A program made the position numbers and the translations under genes. DNA of 64,000 bases, taken from positions 3,592,401 through 3,656,400 of the forward strand of contig CM060125.1 of assembly GCA_030522415.1 (NCBI GenBank), read 5' to 3'. Source of the DNA: Channallabes apus. Taxonomy: Eukaryota; Chordata; Actinopteri; Siluriformes; Clariidae. The notes beneath the pieces are model-generated. The model saw only the letters and a program-made list of their open reading frames with translations. It ran no database searches and was not told where the DNA came from. Positions 24,290 to 36,207 of this stretch are shown piece after piece. How positions within the stretch are numbered: position 1 is the first letter of the stretch; every line of letters begins with the position of its first letter.

Positions 24290-27164
24290 ATATATATAAA
24301 CACAAGTCCAGTGACTTCCTAGTGCAATGAGTTAATTGCACTTACCTATTCAATGACCACTCCTTTTTTCTTTCTGTTTTTCTTTTCGTCTTTTCTTCCC
24401 AAAGCCCCAAAACAAGCCAAGGCACATATCCATGTCAAAATGCTTAATTGTCCTGGGAAGCCTGAACCACAGCTCCTATGACAGACATGTCTTATCAATT
24501 AGCCCCGTAGTTCCCAGACCATAAAGGAAACAGGGTCCCCATTAAAAGCGGTCGTTGCTGCTGACCCCGTGTTGGCTCCTGATGACACCAGTCTGCACCT
24601 TTGATCTGACCACTGCAGACCCCCATGGCTCCTGGAGCTGAGTGCTGGTCCGACTTCTCCATCCTCTCATTATAACCTCCCTCCCGTGGCCATGTGGCCT
24701 CGCGCACTGCTTAAAAAGCGCTGCTCTCACAGCCAACCACAGGTCTACCGATCGTACAATTCATTATACATAACTGGGAATAATGGGAAAAACATTTACT
24801 GAGGTAGCAGCCAAAATAAATTTCTTTGTATGCTGGAAATAAATCAAACATTGGTGTTCGGTGCTATGTCTACCAACCTCCTTTGGGGACGAACGAGAGC
24901 GCAGAATGTGTTATTAATTCAATGTGTGAACTATAATTCATACAAACCCCAAGCTTTCTCACCACAGGATAAACAAAATGACAATTTTTAACAAATGTAA
25001 CGTGTATCTTCCTAATATTACACTCTCCATGTTTGTTTCCTTTAAAACGCTGTATATTTTGAGAACTCTATAACATAACCATAGGATGCCTCTATTGAAT
25101 AATAAGACTCCTTTTCGAAGCTACAGTAGAACTAGGAGTGATCAACAAACCCTTTTTTAGGGATAAAAAAAAAAAACATGTTATTAAATACATATAAAAG
25201 TGGTAGCTACAAATAATTGAAAAAAGGCACAGCTTCAGCTTCATCACCATGCTTCATCCTAGTCATGACCTATCACAAGAATACACACATGCACACCTAC
25301 TGTAGAATTCTTTTAGGGATGGAAACCGTTGCAAAAACATGAAGAGAACATATGAAATTCCGGAAAGCAAGCTCAGGATCAACCCCAAGAACGTGGATCT
25401 ATGTGGTGCCGATACTACCTGCTATGCTACTGCTTTAAAGCAATTACTGCAAAAAACAATTGAATGGTAAATGCATCACTAACATACATAAAAATTTTTT
25501 TTTTTTTTTTTTTTTTTTATAAATAGAAGAAATTGTGAGATTCTAAGGTCTAACTTGTTTAACTTAATTTATTGTTACAGTTATCACGAATTGGTTGCTG
25601 TGATGAAAAAGAGTTACAGACACTTCCCTTCTATAACAGCACTTCCTAGAGTGGTTTATGCCTCTTGAGTTGTGAAAGGTCCACAAGACAAGTTAGTTCC
25701 TGCTATCATGTGCGTTATAGCTGCTATAAAGAGTCGTTCCATTGCCAGCCTTTCTTTTCTTTCTTTCTCTCTCTTGAAATTAATAAGACAAAATTGCTGC
25801 TCGTCATGTTACAGAGCACAACTGCAACCGAGTGTCTAATTGTTTCAGTGTTTAATAAACATATTACTGAAAACTTTACTATAGCAATATTTAGATCCTT
25901 TTTATTTTAGATAAGTAACATAATTTTTTTGAAATCCATGTACTGAAACAAACTGGAATGTTTCATCGAAATAATTATGGATTGAAGCATTACAATGAAA
26001 ATAAACATGATTTTAAGGGCTATTCAAACTTGTTGTAATTCTCTAAAACTGTTAACTCTCCTATTTGTCTTCTTGTTAAGTTCAAACAACTCAATTCATC
26101 ATTTGCTCCAAACTCACTGTATGAATTTTTCTCCCATAAAACAATTTATCATCTAGAGAATGGAAATCTGCTGAAAAGCCATAACATTGGCTTTCATGTG
26201 TCTTTCGTTATCGCTTCATTCTCTGCCTATCTGTCTTTGCCAAGAACTTCTTGAAGAAGCGATCTTGAAGAAACACACTTGAGAATTTCACAACATGCTG
26301 GAAGACGCCATCATTCCAAGCAACACCATAAACGCTCAGCATGTACAGTTTGTAAGTAGATGTCTTTTTGACATTAAATATTACGTTTTAAATTTGGGGT
26401 TTTTAACATGTCAGACAGAAAATTTGTCTCTTGAACGGTTTACAGTAGGTGTTCATTAACAAGACTAAATTCAGGCAGTAAAAGCACAACATTTTTTAAG
26501 TGCTCTGTCATATTTTCTCTATAAATCTTTTCGTCTGTCTCTGTTTAAGGGCAGTCATATGGAGACAGATAAACCAATATCAAGGTTTGAAATTCCCACA
26601 TCGATCTGGTACTGTATGTCTGGTTTCCTCTGGCAGTTTGGAATTTGCATTTAATGCACTTTATTTGCTTACTAGTAAATTTTCTTTAAACAAATAGCAC
26701 AATGTGAATTTCTGGTCAATTTTTTTTTACATAAACTTCATTAAACAGTATACCACTACCTTACTGATTACTCGATTCTGATTGGTTGTGTAGAAAATCA
26801 CAGAGCTACGGGCTGGTGTGGTATTTACACCCTGTTACATCCTGAAGCGGGATAATTTCCCCCTGGATTTTATTTTAATACAGCAATTGATGATAAATTA
26901 GTTTTTACTTATTGAATAAAATAAAACATCATTCTATTTATATACATTATATCGCTGTTTTTTTTTTTCTTGAAAAATATTTTGACAAAAATCATAGCAT
27001 AGCCACTTTTTTTAATGGAGTGTCTGACATCTAAGTACTTGTGAATGAGCTGCTACAATAGAAAAGCACATTAATACATACACGCACGCATGCACGCACA
27101 CACACATATTTGTGTGTATATATATATAGTGTGTATATGTATGTATGTATATATGTATGTACAG

Positions 27165-27224
<60 letters not shown>

Positions 27225-30200
27225 GCTCCATTAATTTACCTGCAATTACAACCGGTGCTTACACTGAACATTTTTCATTATTTTAATGATTTAATACTTT
27301 CGAATACTTTACCCACATTTCATAATCTGTATTAACTAACACATACAGGTATGCACACACCTACTGTATTTGCATGCACACCAGTTAAATGTCAGAGCAG
27401 CCATGAATACGGATGGAGACCAGTGCGATCCTGGTGTGGGAACATGTTGCCTTAGTCTCCCCCTTGTTTGAAATCTTTGAGGGTGAGCGTGAGCAGGATA
27501 TAGGATCTGTGACAGATAAAACCCAGGACGTCTGCTCCAGCCACCAGCTGCCTTAGGATAAGCTCCCTCCCACTGCCTGGACTTCATGCCTTTTGTTCAC
27601 ACAATGTATAATTAGCCGGCATTCTTGCTTGCTTCTTTAAAAACTGGGCCGGCCATCGCTGGTCACATCGCCAGTCTTACTTCGCTACCTTTGATGCTTC
27701 CATTAGACCTCCATCAACCCCCCCCACCCCCACCCCCGGCTTCCACAACCACCATCTGTCCAACCGCATTCTGCACAGGAATTCACCCTGGTGATGATGT
27801 AAAGACATGCCTGGGAAAAGTTCACAGCTAGAATAGCGTGTGCTGCAGTTTACAAAACCAGCATGCTTCCTGAGCCATGATAGCCATTTGTATTTTCTTG
27901 AGAAAAGCATTCATATCTGTATAAGTTGGACTGGATTTTTGAAGGAAAATGCACAGAAATATTGGTTATGAATCTTTGATTTGCAATGAAAGTACAAACC
28001 TGTGTATCACTTTGTAAATACTGTTAAGAATAACAATATGGTACATTTCTTTTAAATGACCTGCCACATCAATTGACTTTTAAAGAAGGACGTTTACTTT
28101 CCTTAAGCATATTGAGCTTTCCATAATGGCATAAACTAGCATTTATTAAGACGCATTATTCTGACCAAATGTGGCTAAATTTACACTTTTCAATTTACGC
28201 TGAACGACAAAGGAATAAGATGTTCAGTTATCCTGACAGCATAAAACCATCTATGTTTCTATGATTGGCATTGATAAATAATTGGATGTGTATACTGTGC
28301 GTGTATATCTTGCGCTCCTTTTAAAACAACATAAATCGTACAATGAAACATTTTCCATCTTTTGCTGGAACGATATTTGGCTGCAAAGATTGGTGCATTA
28401 TAAAATGGTGGAATCAATAGTTTGGAAAACTTTATCTAGTAATTCCACGTCTGTCCACGCCTAATGGCCAGTTGTATAAAGTAAACAGTGCTGAGAGAGA
28501 GAGAGACAGGGCTGTTCCTCCCTAGCACAAGCCATGCAACAAACAGCCGTTTGCTTTAAGTTATGGGGTCAAAGGTTAGGCATACATCTGGTCTCCCATA
28601 CCTCTGCTGTGAACTTTCGATGGGGCAAAGACAAGCCTTTCAACTAAGAGGAGATGGAAGGAGGCGGTACTGATTAAGTTGTAAGTGCATGTTTACATGG
28701 TATGGTTTTAAATGTTTTAAGAAGCTACCAGATGACGTTTTAAAAAAAAAAATAAAAAAAAAAAAGTTGTTCATGCACATTTAGCCTGTCACTCGTAATA
28801 TATAGGATACAATCCGTACTGGTTTCTAAGGAGCTGAATAGTAAATCATAGGATTTGGACATGTCAAGAAATGTGTGAAATGGTTTGGGAAATCTTGATC
28901 TTTACATTTATACGTTGATTAAAATCATGATGATTAAAATCATCTCTTGAACTACGTACTGTATGATTTATAATACCGTGGTAATGAGTAAAAGTGAGTT
29001 CTGTAATTTAGATAACTGTCCAAGGATGTTAAGGTCAAGCAGAATTTAAAGACACACTGACCTTGACATTTTTCACCAATCCATTTCCAACCCATAAGTC
29101 ACTTTAACTGCATATCTTTCACTGAAAGCTATGCATGTGCAGCGTGCTGTCATAAGAAACAGTGCACATTAATAGCATTTTTTACTCCATTGGCTGACCT
29201 GTAGATAGACTAGCTGTAGTTTGACAATCTCATATTTGTCAAATAGCTCCACAGTAAGTTAACATTCTCCCTGCTGAGAAACCTCATTAACTACGGATGA
29301 TGCATTTAGTATCACAGAAGCCTCTCATTTAAACTCTGGTCAATGCCGACATCACTTACAGCTCACACTGCAAGCCAAAAGTAATAATTTTTGCACTTGA
29401 TAGACTTCCAAAACTAGCTAGTACCCTTTCAAGCGGACATCCATTATGCTAACAGCCCCGTCTGCAATGTTAGAAATGTGTGTGGAGAAAAATCATGAGC
29501 TGACAGATGAGATGTTGTGCCTTTTAACCGTCCAAGAACGCCATTGGCCACGTAATTAATTTTGCAGCTTCTTGCAGCTGGCACCATCTTGAATCTTAAT
29601 GAAACCCTAAGAGATTCAACCAGCTCTAAATGGACCAAGCAGACGGGGGGTGGAAAGACGGAAATGGCCACCACACTGACCTCTGTTTGATGTCCAGCCT
29701 ACAAGTTGACATGATGATTGGATAGACCCCTGCACTCTGGACCCCACAACCAGTAGTTGAACCCTAAACTGCTAAATATGCTCAGTCAAACATGTCAAGG
29801 CCTAATGATGCTAATTAAGAATTTCCTCCTGACTTAAAAAGTGACATTTATTTCACCCAGAACTGCACAGTTAAACATCCTGGATCAGGTTCGCTGCTAA
29901 CAGAACAAAACAAACCAAATGCTATCCTTAGGATGAAGAAGGGTGAGTAATTTTGATTGATTTTGCTTTCTTAATCCAAAAGAAAAATAACATCACAGTG
30001 AGACTGTAGTTTTCGACTTAGTCCAATATGCCGAGGACATCTCGGACTTCCAGCAGCAGCACCAAAATCAGGTGCCATGTAAAAAAAAATGTCTTGTGGG
30101 AAATTGTAAGTTTGAAAACAACAACGTGACAAAGTGATACTGGGCAAATGGATTCTGAAAGGGGGAAATCAAACAATATGGCTGGGATTGGATTACAAGC

Positions 30201-32485
30201 TGCACATAGTTCTTTTGTGGAGAGCGGGACTTTAGAACTAAAGTCGGTTGAAGACTGGCTCAGTGCTCTAGTCCTGACAAAGAGACTCTCTCAGTCTGGA
30301 AAAGAGGGACACTTCATCACACTTAGGCTTTCTAAATGTTTCTTCAAATTGAAATGTGATCATGGATCATAGCAAAAATAATCTAATCAGTTTTTTTTTT
30401 TGCTACTGCATACATTTACTCAATCTAGCACAGACTCCTAAAAAAAATAAAGTTCATGGTTATTCAAGACCAACACCAACATTAGAATTGATGTCAATGT
30501 CCCTCTTAACATTATGCAATTTCAGGGTCATGCCAAATCAAACTAATGATGCTCAATTACTTAATTAGCCAACTGTTTTCAAGCACTCAGAATGGGAACC
30601 TGGCCTGAGGTGATCACTAATGGGGTGCCGCTCCATACAGATGTACGTGTAAGCATTCCGGTGTTCGTGGGAATACGCCATGCTGACTCACATATCAACC
30701 CCCTAACTCACATATTAAGAAATGCAGTATTACCACTGAGTGAGTGCAGGGGAAAGTTTAAAAATGTCACCAGCCCTTACTAAGAGTGAAGCAAAAACAT
30801 TTTTGCAAGGATGCTGATTTTGCCATAACATTCCAGTAGAGTCGGATTTACAGGCTTGTTACAGACAGCAACGATGGGTTCTGATTACAGAATAAACAAA
30901 CCGCAAAAGCCACACGCTTATGCTTTGCAGAGAGCACTGCTACTACCTCATGGGCATCCACAGCATCCTAAATGTCTGAATCTGTTTTTGAGAAAAAGTT
31001 CCTTGCCTCCCCGCAGGCTGTCTCCATACTTCTGCTGTGACGGCAACCGAGACAAGATGCGAATCCACACTAAAACCCCTCGCGCATCTGGCTGGAACAT
31101 TTACCAGCATGGTTTGTGCCTTGAGCTCACAGTGGGAGCTAATCACAACCGCGTTATATTCACATGTGGTAAACAGTTGGCACAGGGCATCTAACGAAGA
31201 GAAGCTATTCCTCCTCTATAGGTGACATGAGACTAAATAGGGTCATTTAGGTCATTTTATTTTCATTTAGCCAACAAAAATCACCTTAATGGAATGAACG
31301 CTTGATTGGGTTTTGACTTGGCTAACCTCTTTATTCAGAGGCCCTTTACCACGACACATTTAAGAGGTGGCTCAGCTAATTGAACTACCCGCAGCCATGT
31401 CTCACAGGGTTTCAGCGCTCCATCTGCAATAAAAACCCTGCGCACATGGACCCCATATGGCAAAGCCTTTTTTTTATTTTTTTTATTAGGACCAATGTAC
31501 ACACAGCGCGGCAACGGAAAAGTGTACAGGGTGGGTTTGGGGTGTGCTCGCCAGGTGCTTGGCCTTAATTCGGAAGCCTGGGCTTAAGCCCAACAGTAAA
31601 TGTAACATGGAGACTAATGGAGTAATTTAACTCGAAGATAGCGGGAAAGGGAAAGAGCATCATTCGTATGCAGCTGGGGTTTAAACAAACAAAAAACAAA
31701 GAAAAAACCCTGGATTTTTTTTTTTAGATTAGATGAGATTAGATTACAAAAATGCAAGCCACTTTATTTCCAAGTGACTTCTGGAGCACTACAAGTTTGA
31801 ATGATGATACAAATATCCTGCCAGTTTTGTGACGAATTTAAATTGATGAGTTTTGCTGCAAAAAAAAAAAGGGGGTCCCTTGTTATGTCTAATTGGTTCC
31901 AGAAATTCTGCTTTGAATAAATCTATGCAGAGGAGGGAAAAAAAATACTTGAGAGAAACGGTTTCTGTTTTACACGCAAAGCTGAACCTCTAAACAGCAC
32001 GATAACTGCAAGCTCAGGTAAGGTTCTTATTATCTGTGGATAAATATCAAAGGCAGCAAGAAAATAAACTGCACTATATCCTGGGAAATATTTTGCCTCT
32101 ATAGGTCGCACATGTTAAGGGAAAGAGGAAAAGGGGACGTATGAGGGAAAAGGGAGAAACTCTACTTACTGAATGGATCGTCCTTGGTCTTGGTGCCACT
32201 GACAGTGCCATTCTTATCAATCCTGAGAAAAAACTTCTGGTAGGAGAAGAGCTTCCTGTGACGCACATCTCCTGTGAGGTGGCTGTAGCTGCGGACATGC
32301 CGGCCCACCACCACCGCAGTCGCGGATGAGTTGTTGGATACCCTGGAGGTACGTGCGGCCCTGCGGGCATCGTGGCACGTCACGGGCAGAGCCGAGATTG
32401 CGAGCACGAGTAGCAGCAGCAGAGAGGACAGGTAGGACACACGAACCCAGGCTGCGGCACTCTTAGTCACTTGCCATGTGCACAT
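15732..32485 (-). CDS. fgf10: Fibroblast growth factor 10, spliced, three coding exons
   Basis: Join of 32170-32485, 18706-18809 and 15732-15926 on the minus strand: 615 bp, 204 residues plus stop. Fgf10 is a secreted mesenchymal ligand that signals to epithelial FGFR2b-type receptors with heparan sulfate, driving limb/fin, lung/swim-bladder and gut budding (family knowledge). Residues 1-38 form a signal peptide (hydrophobic [12 protein letters not shown], then LPVTCHD). [14 protein letters not shown] begins the conserved core. NNSS (51-54) and NGT (92-94) are N-glycosylation sequons. The FGF signature spans exons 2-3 ([20 protein letters not shown]). The C-terminal [12 protein letters not shown] is a basic heparin-binding patch. 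Exon 2 is 104 bp, as I recall for FGF10 generally. No frameshift or missing core residue is seen. Whether this is fgf10a or fgf10b is unresolved. Confidence 0.96.
15927..18705 (-). other. fgf10: fgf10 intron 2
   Basis: About 2.8 kb between the GTAGGT donor and TTCCAG acceptor. Near 16545-16900 there is an unclassified repeat beginning GGGGACCTATTATGC. At 18055-18515 there is a decayed transposon remnant. Small AT and poly-T runs occur. No additional exon is recognised. Confidence 0.8.
18055..18515 (+). repeat. Decayed DNA-transposon-derived repeat in intron 2
   Basis: Phrases such as GCAGCTGTGGGATGTG, GGAGGCCCCACC and GGGGGACCTACATCATATTAG followed by GCAGGTGGTTTTAAT match a family I remember as common in fish genomes. 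The coding frame is destroyed. The assignment to a DNA transposon is from memory of that repeat, not from ends or target duplications seen here. Confidence 0.5.
18706..18809 (-). CDS. fgf10: fgf10 exon 2
   Basis: 104 bp. The acceptor AG is at 18810-18811 and the donor GT at 18704-18705 (GCG|GTAGGT). It encodes [20 protein letters not shown] through NKKGVVYGA. The first two bases complete the split serine codon begun in exon 1 (A|GT). Confidence 0.97.
18810..22433 (-). other. fgf10: fgf10 intron 1, 3' part
   Basis: Non-coding. It contains a short CA microsatellite near 19348-19383 and poly-A/T runs. No exon or defined mobile element is recognised in this part. Confidence 0.6.
22434..22820. 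mobile_element. Tc1/mariner-type MITE (385 bp)
   Basis: Starts CAGGGTGGGCCATTTATATG at 22436 and ends CATATAAATGGCCCACCCTG at 22820: near-perfect inverted termini of about 40 bp extending into ACACCTTAATAAAATGG. TA precedes the left end; TG follows the right end, probably a mutated TA duplication. There is no coding capacity. It sits inside fgf10 intron 1, separated from a Tc1 element by a TA microsatellite. Confidence 0.85.
22821..22848. repeat. (TA)n microsatellite between two transposons
   Basis: A run of TA between the MITE right end and the Tc1 left end; the matching run on the other side of the Tc1 element is at about 24238-24286. The Tc1 element probably inserted into a pre-existing TA array. 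Confidence 0.9.
22853..24230 (+). mobile_element. Internally deleted Tc1-like transposon
   Basis: The ends are CAGGTCCTTCTCAAAAAATT (22853) and its complement ending at 24230. Long inverted repeats of roughly 200 bp include a second copy of the terminal core (ATCTCAAAAAATTAGCAT near 23032), the IR/DR arrangement of Tc1 elements. Immediate flanks are TA-rich rather than an exact TA pair. It carries a broken transposase and sits within fgf10 intron 1. Confidence 0.9.
23182..23953 (+). pseudogene. Tc1 transposase pseudogene, two deletions
   Basis: Opens with ATG 23182 and the paired-like helix-turn-helix domain ([40 protein letters not shown]). After EMGYR at about 23505 the text jumps, with a frame change, into the catalytic domain in another frame ([13 protein letters not shown]). 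The missing piece is the linker and first catalytic Asp region. The second frame retains [17 protein letters not shown] and [17 protein letters not shown], then [17 protein letters not shown] and a stop. The C-terminal tail expected in this family is also deleted. Non-functional, but its long terminal repeats could still be mobilised in trans. Confidence 0.88.
24238..24286. repeat. (TA)n microsatellite
   Basis: Uninterrupted TA run immediately downstream of the Tc1 element's GT-rich border. Confidence 0.95.
24287..32169 (-). other. fgf10: fgf10 intron 1, 5' part
   Basis: Nearly 8 kb of non-coding DNA largely free of recognisable transposons. Microsatellites occur, chiefly (TA)n at about 27170-27220 and poly-A/T runs. 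Blocks at about 24390-24730, 27380-27840 and 29900-31250 have balanced composition without repeat signatures and are candidates for conserved regulatory DNA, by inference only. Confidence 0.55.
27113..27220. repeat. (TA)n / (TATG)n microsatellite
   Basis: Mixed TATG and GTATA repeats leading into a pure TA tract. The translated open frames here are low-complexity artefacts. Confidence 0.95.
32170..32485 (-). CDS. fgf10: fgf10 exon 1 (coding part)
   Basis: The start ATG is at 32483-32485, with A at -3, followed by [13 protein letters not shown], similar in length and placement to vertebrate FGF10 N-termini. The frame is open further upstream but its extreme codon at 32602 is TTG, not ATG, so 32485 is the only credible start. 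The exon ends GACGATCCATTCA|GTAAGT, splitting a serine codon after its first base. It encodes the signal peptide, variable region and first core strands. Confidence 0.96.
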
Positions 32486-33020
32486 TGTACTGGAGGGTGG
32501 AAGACTGGGAAGAGCCTCACAGAAAGGTACATGCTGGAGAGCTGCCTGGGAGAAGGGAAGAGGACAGGGGGCAGAGCCCCAAGCGTCTGCCGTAAGTGTC
32601 AATTCCTACTCTGGACCTGGTTCCTTTCGTGTCTGAAAGGAAGGTGTCAACATCCATAACTTGGTTCACTCACCCTGTTGCTCTTCTAGATGGACCAGAG
32701 TCCTTTCCAAAGTGCTCAAGGCCACCTTCGAATATCAGGCAGAGGAAAAATGTCTTTTGAAGAAAAAAAAAATATATATGTCAGAAACCTGGATCAGAAA
32801 TTGCAGATCTGCTCTTGACAGAAGATGCAAGAATCCAAAACTCCTATAATCCCTGGTCCCACTGCTAGTGAGTCAGTGTGGGCAGTGAAAGAGACGAGAG
32901 AGTATCTCTTCCACCCCGTTCCTCTTCTGTATGTGAAGAGTCCGTCGTGTGTGTCCTGCTCTTTAGCGAAGTTGAAGTTGTGGGTCCTGAGGTAGAGTAA
33001 TCTCTCCCTCTCTGAAGTGA
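32486..33020 (-). promoter_or_regulatory. fgf10: fgf10 5' leader and proximal promoter region
   Basis: Sequence between the start codon and the TATA-like site at 33046-33053. If that site is used, the leader would be roughly 530 bases unless spliced. No long upstream open frame dominates. A 5' intron cannot be excluded. Confidence 0.35.
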
Positions 33021-33045
33021 CTGAGCTCTGCCACTCGTCTCACCT

Positions 33046-33053
33046 TATTTATT
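33046..33053 (-). promoter_or_regulatory. TATA-like element upstream of fgf10
   Basis: The minus strand reads TCTGAATAAATAAGGTG, containing AATAAATA. It is the best TATA candidate in the 600 bases upstream of the start codon and would place transcription initiation near 33020. No independent evidence. Confidence 0.3.
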
Positions 33054-33212
33054 CAGAGCAGGGCCCCAGATGTAATCTCTTTAGGTAATAGGCAGTCTAT
33101 GAAAAGCCTCGGCTTTGAAGATCTGTCTGTTTGTTTGTGTGTGTGTGTGTGTCAGAACATTTTTTCCTGCTCTTCTCCTATCTGTCTTGCTTTCTAACTT
33201 CCAGTTGCTGTC

Positions 33213-33242
33213 TTGTGCTCTCTCTCTCTCTCTCTCTCTCCC
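33213..33242. repeat. (CT)n microsatellite near the fgf10 promoter
   Basis: CT repeats about 170 bp upstream of the TATA-like site. On the gene strand this is a GA tract, the kind of sequence bound by GAGA-type factors. Confidence 0.9.
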
Positions 33243-33323
33243 TCTTGATTTTTCTCTTAGCCCCTCCCATACGGTTCCCTCCCTTTTAAGTAGTGAGCCC
33301 CAAGTTGCCCGGTACAGAGCAGC

Positions 33324-33328
<5 letters not shown>

Positions 33329-33365
<37 letters not shown>
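33329..33365. repeat. Second (CT)n microsatellite upstream of fgf10
   Basis: Pure CT run followed by a CA-rich segment and further CT repeats to about 33411. Open frames through it are low-complexity. Confidence 0.95.
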
Positions 33366-33368
<3 letters not shown>

Positions 33369-33411
33369 TACACGCACACACCAACATGCACAAACTCTCC
33401 CTCTCTCTCTT

Positions 33412-34289
33412 TCAAACTTTTCCTCCAGATCTCTCTGGCCATGTGAGCCTTATCATAGACACCTGGAACTTTTCCCCTCATTTACTCACCGCCCCTTCTT
33501 TCCCGGTCCCCACCAGCAATCATGTTTCTCCCTTTTAAAAGCTGATGACACACCTTCACCCGATCTGCATGTGAGCTGTGCCTCTCTGAAGTTCAAAGCA
33601 CCTGGAACTTTGCTTTTATTGTCATGAGGACAATTAAAGTCACCTAAGTGCCCCAAAGATGACTGGGGGAAAGACAGAATTACAACACTGACACTGCGCA
33701 AAGAACCCAGGGTTGTCGTGTCACAGAGACTACACTGGGTCTGACTCACGTCTGACTTTTCCTTCGGTTGTTGTTATTTAATTTCCTTTTTTAACGCTTT
33801 TGAATGAAATCCATATCCCTGCTCTTTTTTTGACATTCTTGTCATATTTGCTCAAATGCCTCTGCAGCGACCGACTGAAATACAGAACACAGACTGAAGA
33901 GGATTCTTTCTGAATAAGCTTTCCAAGTTTAACCATGGCTCATTTCTTTATTCTTTAGTTTAATTGTCATTAGTTCAGCCAAAAATCGAATGTACACAGC
34001 ATTTGACTTTACACCAAATTTAATCAGCCATCCACCAAGTTTAATGTTGTTAACAAGAATGTATTAGATGCAGTGTATAGCTACAAATTAATACAGATGC
34101 AAATTAAACACCTCATCATGCTGCCTAAGAAGCACAATTTTTACATAACGTTTGCAGCTCAAATATGACTATACAGTACAAATTAGATGTGAACTTCTAA
34201 TGAGCATCTAAAATACCTTCTCCACCTTACAGGATAACTTTAAGCTAGACCATATATAAATCTTGTGATAACTATTTGTGAGCAAAAAG
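33412..34289. other. fgf10 upstream flank
   Basis: No gene or defined repeat recognised. The frames overlapping the CT tract end here. Confidence 0.4.
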
Positions 34290-34775
34290 CTAGGACTGTT
34301 AAATATTAGGTCTCTCACATCTTAAGTGCTTATTGTTGATGAAACTATCACTGATCAGAGGTCTGAAATTCTTTGTCCTACTGGATACAGCTGCATACAT
34401 CAGCCTGGACTAACCGGTAGAGGAGGAGGCGGTGCAGTTATTTATAATGATAATCTAACCATCAAACAAAAACATGGACACAAATTTAAATCATTTGAAG
34501 TTCTAATAACAACCATAACCACAAATAATGCGTCTGACCAGTCAATTTCACTAATTATCATTTACAGACCCCCAGGGCCGTACTCTTAATTTCTTTGTGA
34601 ATTTGCAGATTTTTTTCTCAAACTTGGTCGTTTCTGTAGACAAAGCATTAATTACTGGAGATTTTGATAAATCCCTCTGGGGTCTGAGTTCTTTCTCAAG
34701 ACCTGCAGTGAGTCAGGGCTATTCATAAATTTGTGTAAATTTTGAATCTCTACCAATGTAGTAGCTAATGTACAA

Positions 34776-35152
34776 TACATTACAATTATTCATTCATTCA
34801 TTCATCTTCTATACCGCTTTATCCTGTGTTTAGGGTCGCGGGGACCTGGAGCCTATCCCAGGAGACTCAGGGCACGAGGCAGGGTACACCCTGGACAGCG
34901 TGCCAATCCATCGCAGAGCACAAACACACACACACTCATTCACACACTATGGTCAATTTGGGAACGCCAATTAGCCTAATCTGCATGTATTTGGACTGTG
35001 GGAGGAAACCGGAGTACCCGGAGGAAACCCACCAAGCACGGGGAGAACATGCAAACTCCATGCACACAGAGACGGGAATCGAGCCTGGCCGGGAATCGAA
35101 CCCGGACCCTGGAGGTGCAAGGCGACAGTGCTAACCACCTACATTACAATTA
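34776..35152 (-). repeat. tRNA-derived SINE inserted in LINE, 13-bp target duplication
   Basis: SINE body at 34789-35139 on the minus strand, with the same boxes and CTATACCGCTTTATCC end as other copies. TACATTACAATTA occurs at 34776-34788 and 35140-35152. It interrupts the LINE endonuclease region, so it is younger than that fragment. Confidence 0.92.
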
Positions 35153-36088
35153 ATTACCGTTAGTATACATATCTTCTACTACATAATTTCATTTACAAAA
35201 ATTGCCAGCATTGACGATGCCATCGGCCCCTATTAATATTCATTTTGAGAATCCATATGATCCTCTGAGAACAGCATTTATGCCCATTCTGGACTCAGTA
35301 GGATTAAATCAGTGTGTAGACTTAATAATAATATTCTTCAGATTAAATCTAAAAAATATAGTGACATTTCCACAGTCTGAAGTGATCTCTGATCACTATC
35401 TCATTTCGTTTTAAGTGTGTCTTAGTAATAATGTACGTACATTACTGTGCTGCTGCATTGAATGTACATTTACTGTAATTAACATTGGTGCATCCGATAA
35501 TCCGATATCAGATAGAGATATATAATAGAGAATATTTTACTTCCCTTTAAGTGACTGAACTCATTTGACTAAACTGTTTTCCCAAACAAATATTAGAAAC
35601 AACTGAACCCATTCATAATTCTTCACTCAGCTACTGTATGTCGACATCATTTTTTAAAGTAGCAGTTATTCAACCCTTAATTAAGAAACCTGACCTTGAC
35701 CCCTGTCAATTTTCAAACTATATGCCAATATCAAACCTACCCTTTATCATCAAGAACCTAGAGAATATTGTAGCCCAGAGAAAGCACTGGTTAAAGTGGT
35801 AAATGACCTACTCCTGGCCTCTGATGAGGGTTGTGTCTCTTTGCTCGTGTTACTTTATTAGATTAGATGTTGTAGGAGTTAAGGGAAAAGTGTTCTCCTG
35901 GTCTTATTTGACTAGTTGTTATCAGTTTGTAGATGTAAATGCTGATTGTTCTGCATGTACTGGCGTTAGGTTTAGTGTTTAGGTACACTGCTATTTTCTC
36001 TCTACATGCTTCCTCTGGGCAACATAATTCGTAAGCATGGTACTGTATTAGTTTACACTGTTGTGCTCATGACACACAGTTATCCTTC

Positions 36089-36207
36089 ATTCATTTTCTA
36101 TACCGCTTAATCCTGTGTTCAGGGGTGCGGGGGACCTGGAGCCTATCCCAGGAGACTTTGGGCACTAGGCGGGGTACACCCTGGACAGGGTGCCAACCCA
36201 TCGCAGG
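36089..36207 (-). repeat. 5'-truncated SINE in LINE
   Basis: Only the 3' ~120 bp of the same SINE family (CTATACCGCTTAATCC through GGTGCCAACCCATCGCAGG). It lies between two LINE pieces. Confidence 0.85.

Noticed and set aside
32486..32602. N-terminal extension of Fgf10 by 39 codons upstream of the chosen start
   Set aside because: The frame is open, but its first codon is TTG, there is no in-frame ATG, and the extension would bury the signal peptide.
33115..33627. 170-codon frame upstream of fgf10
   Set aside because: It consists mainly of Ser-Leu repeats from CT microsatellites.
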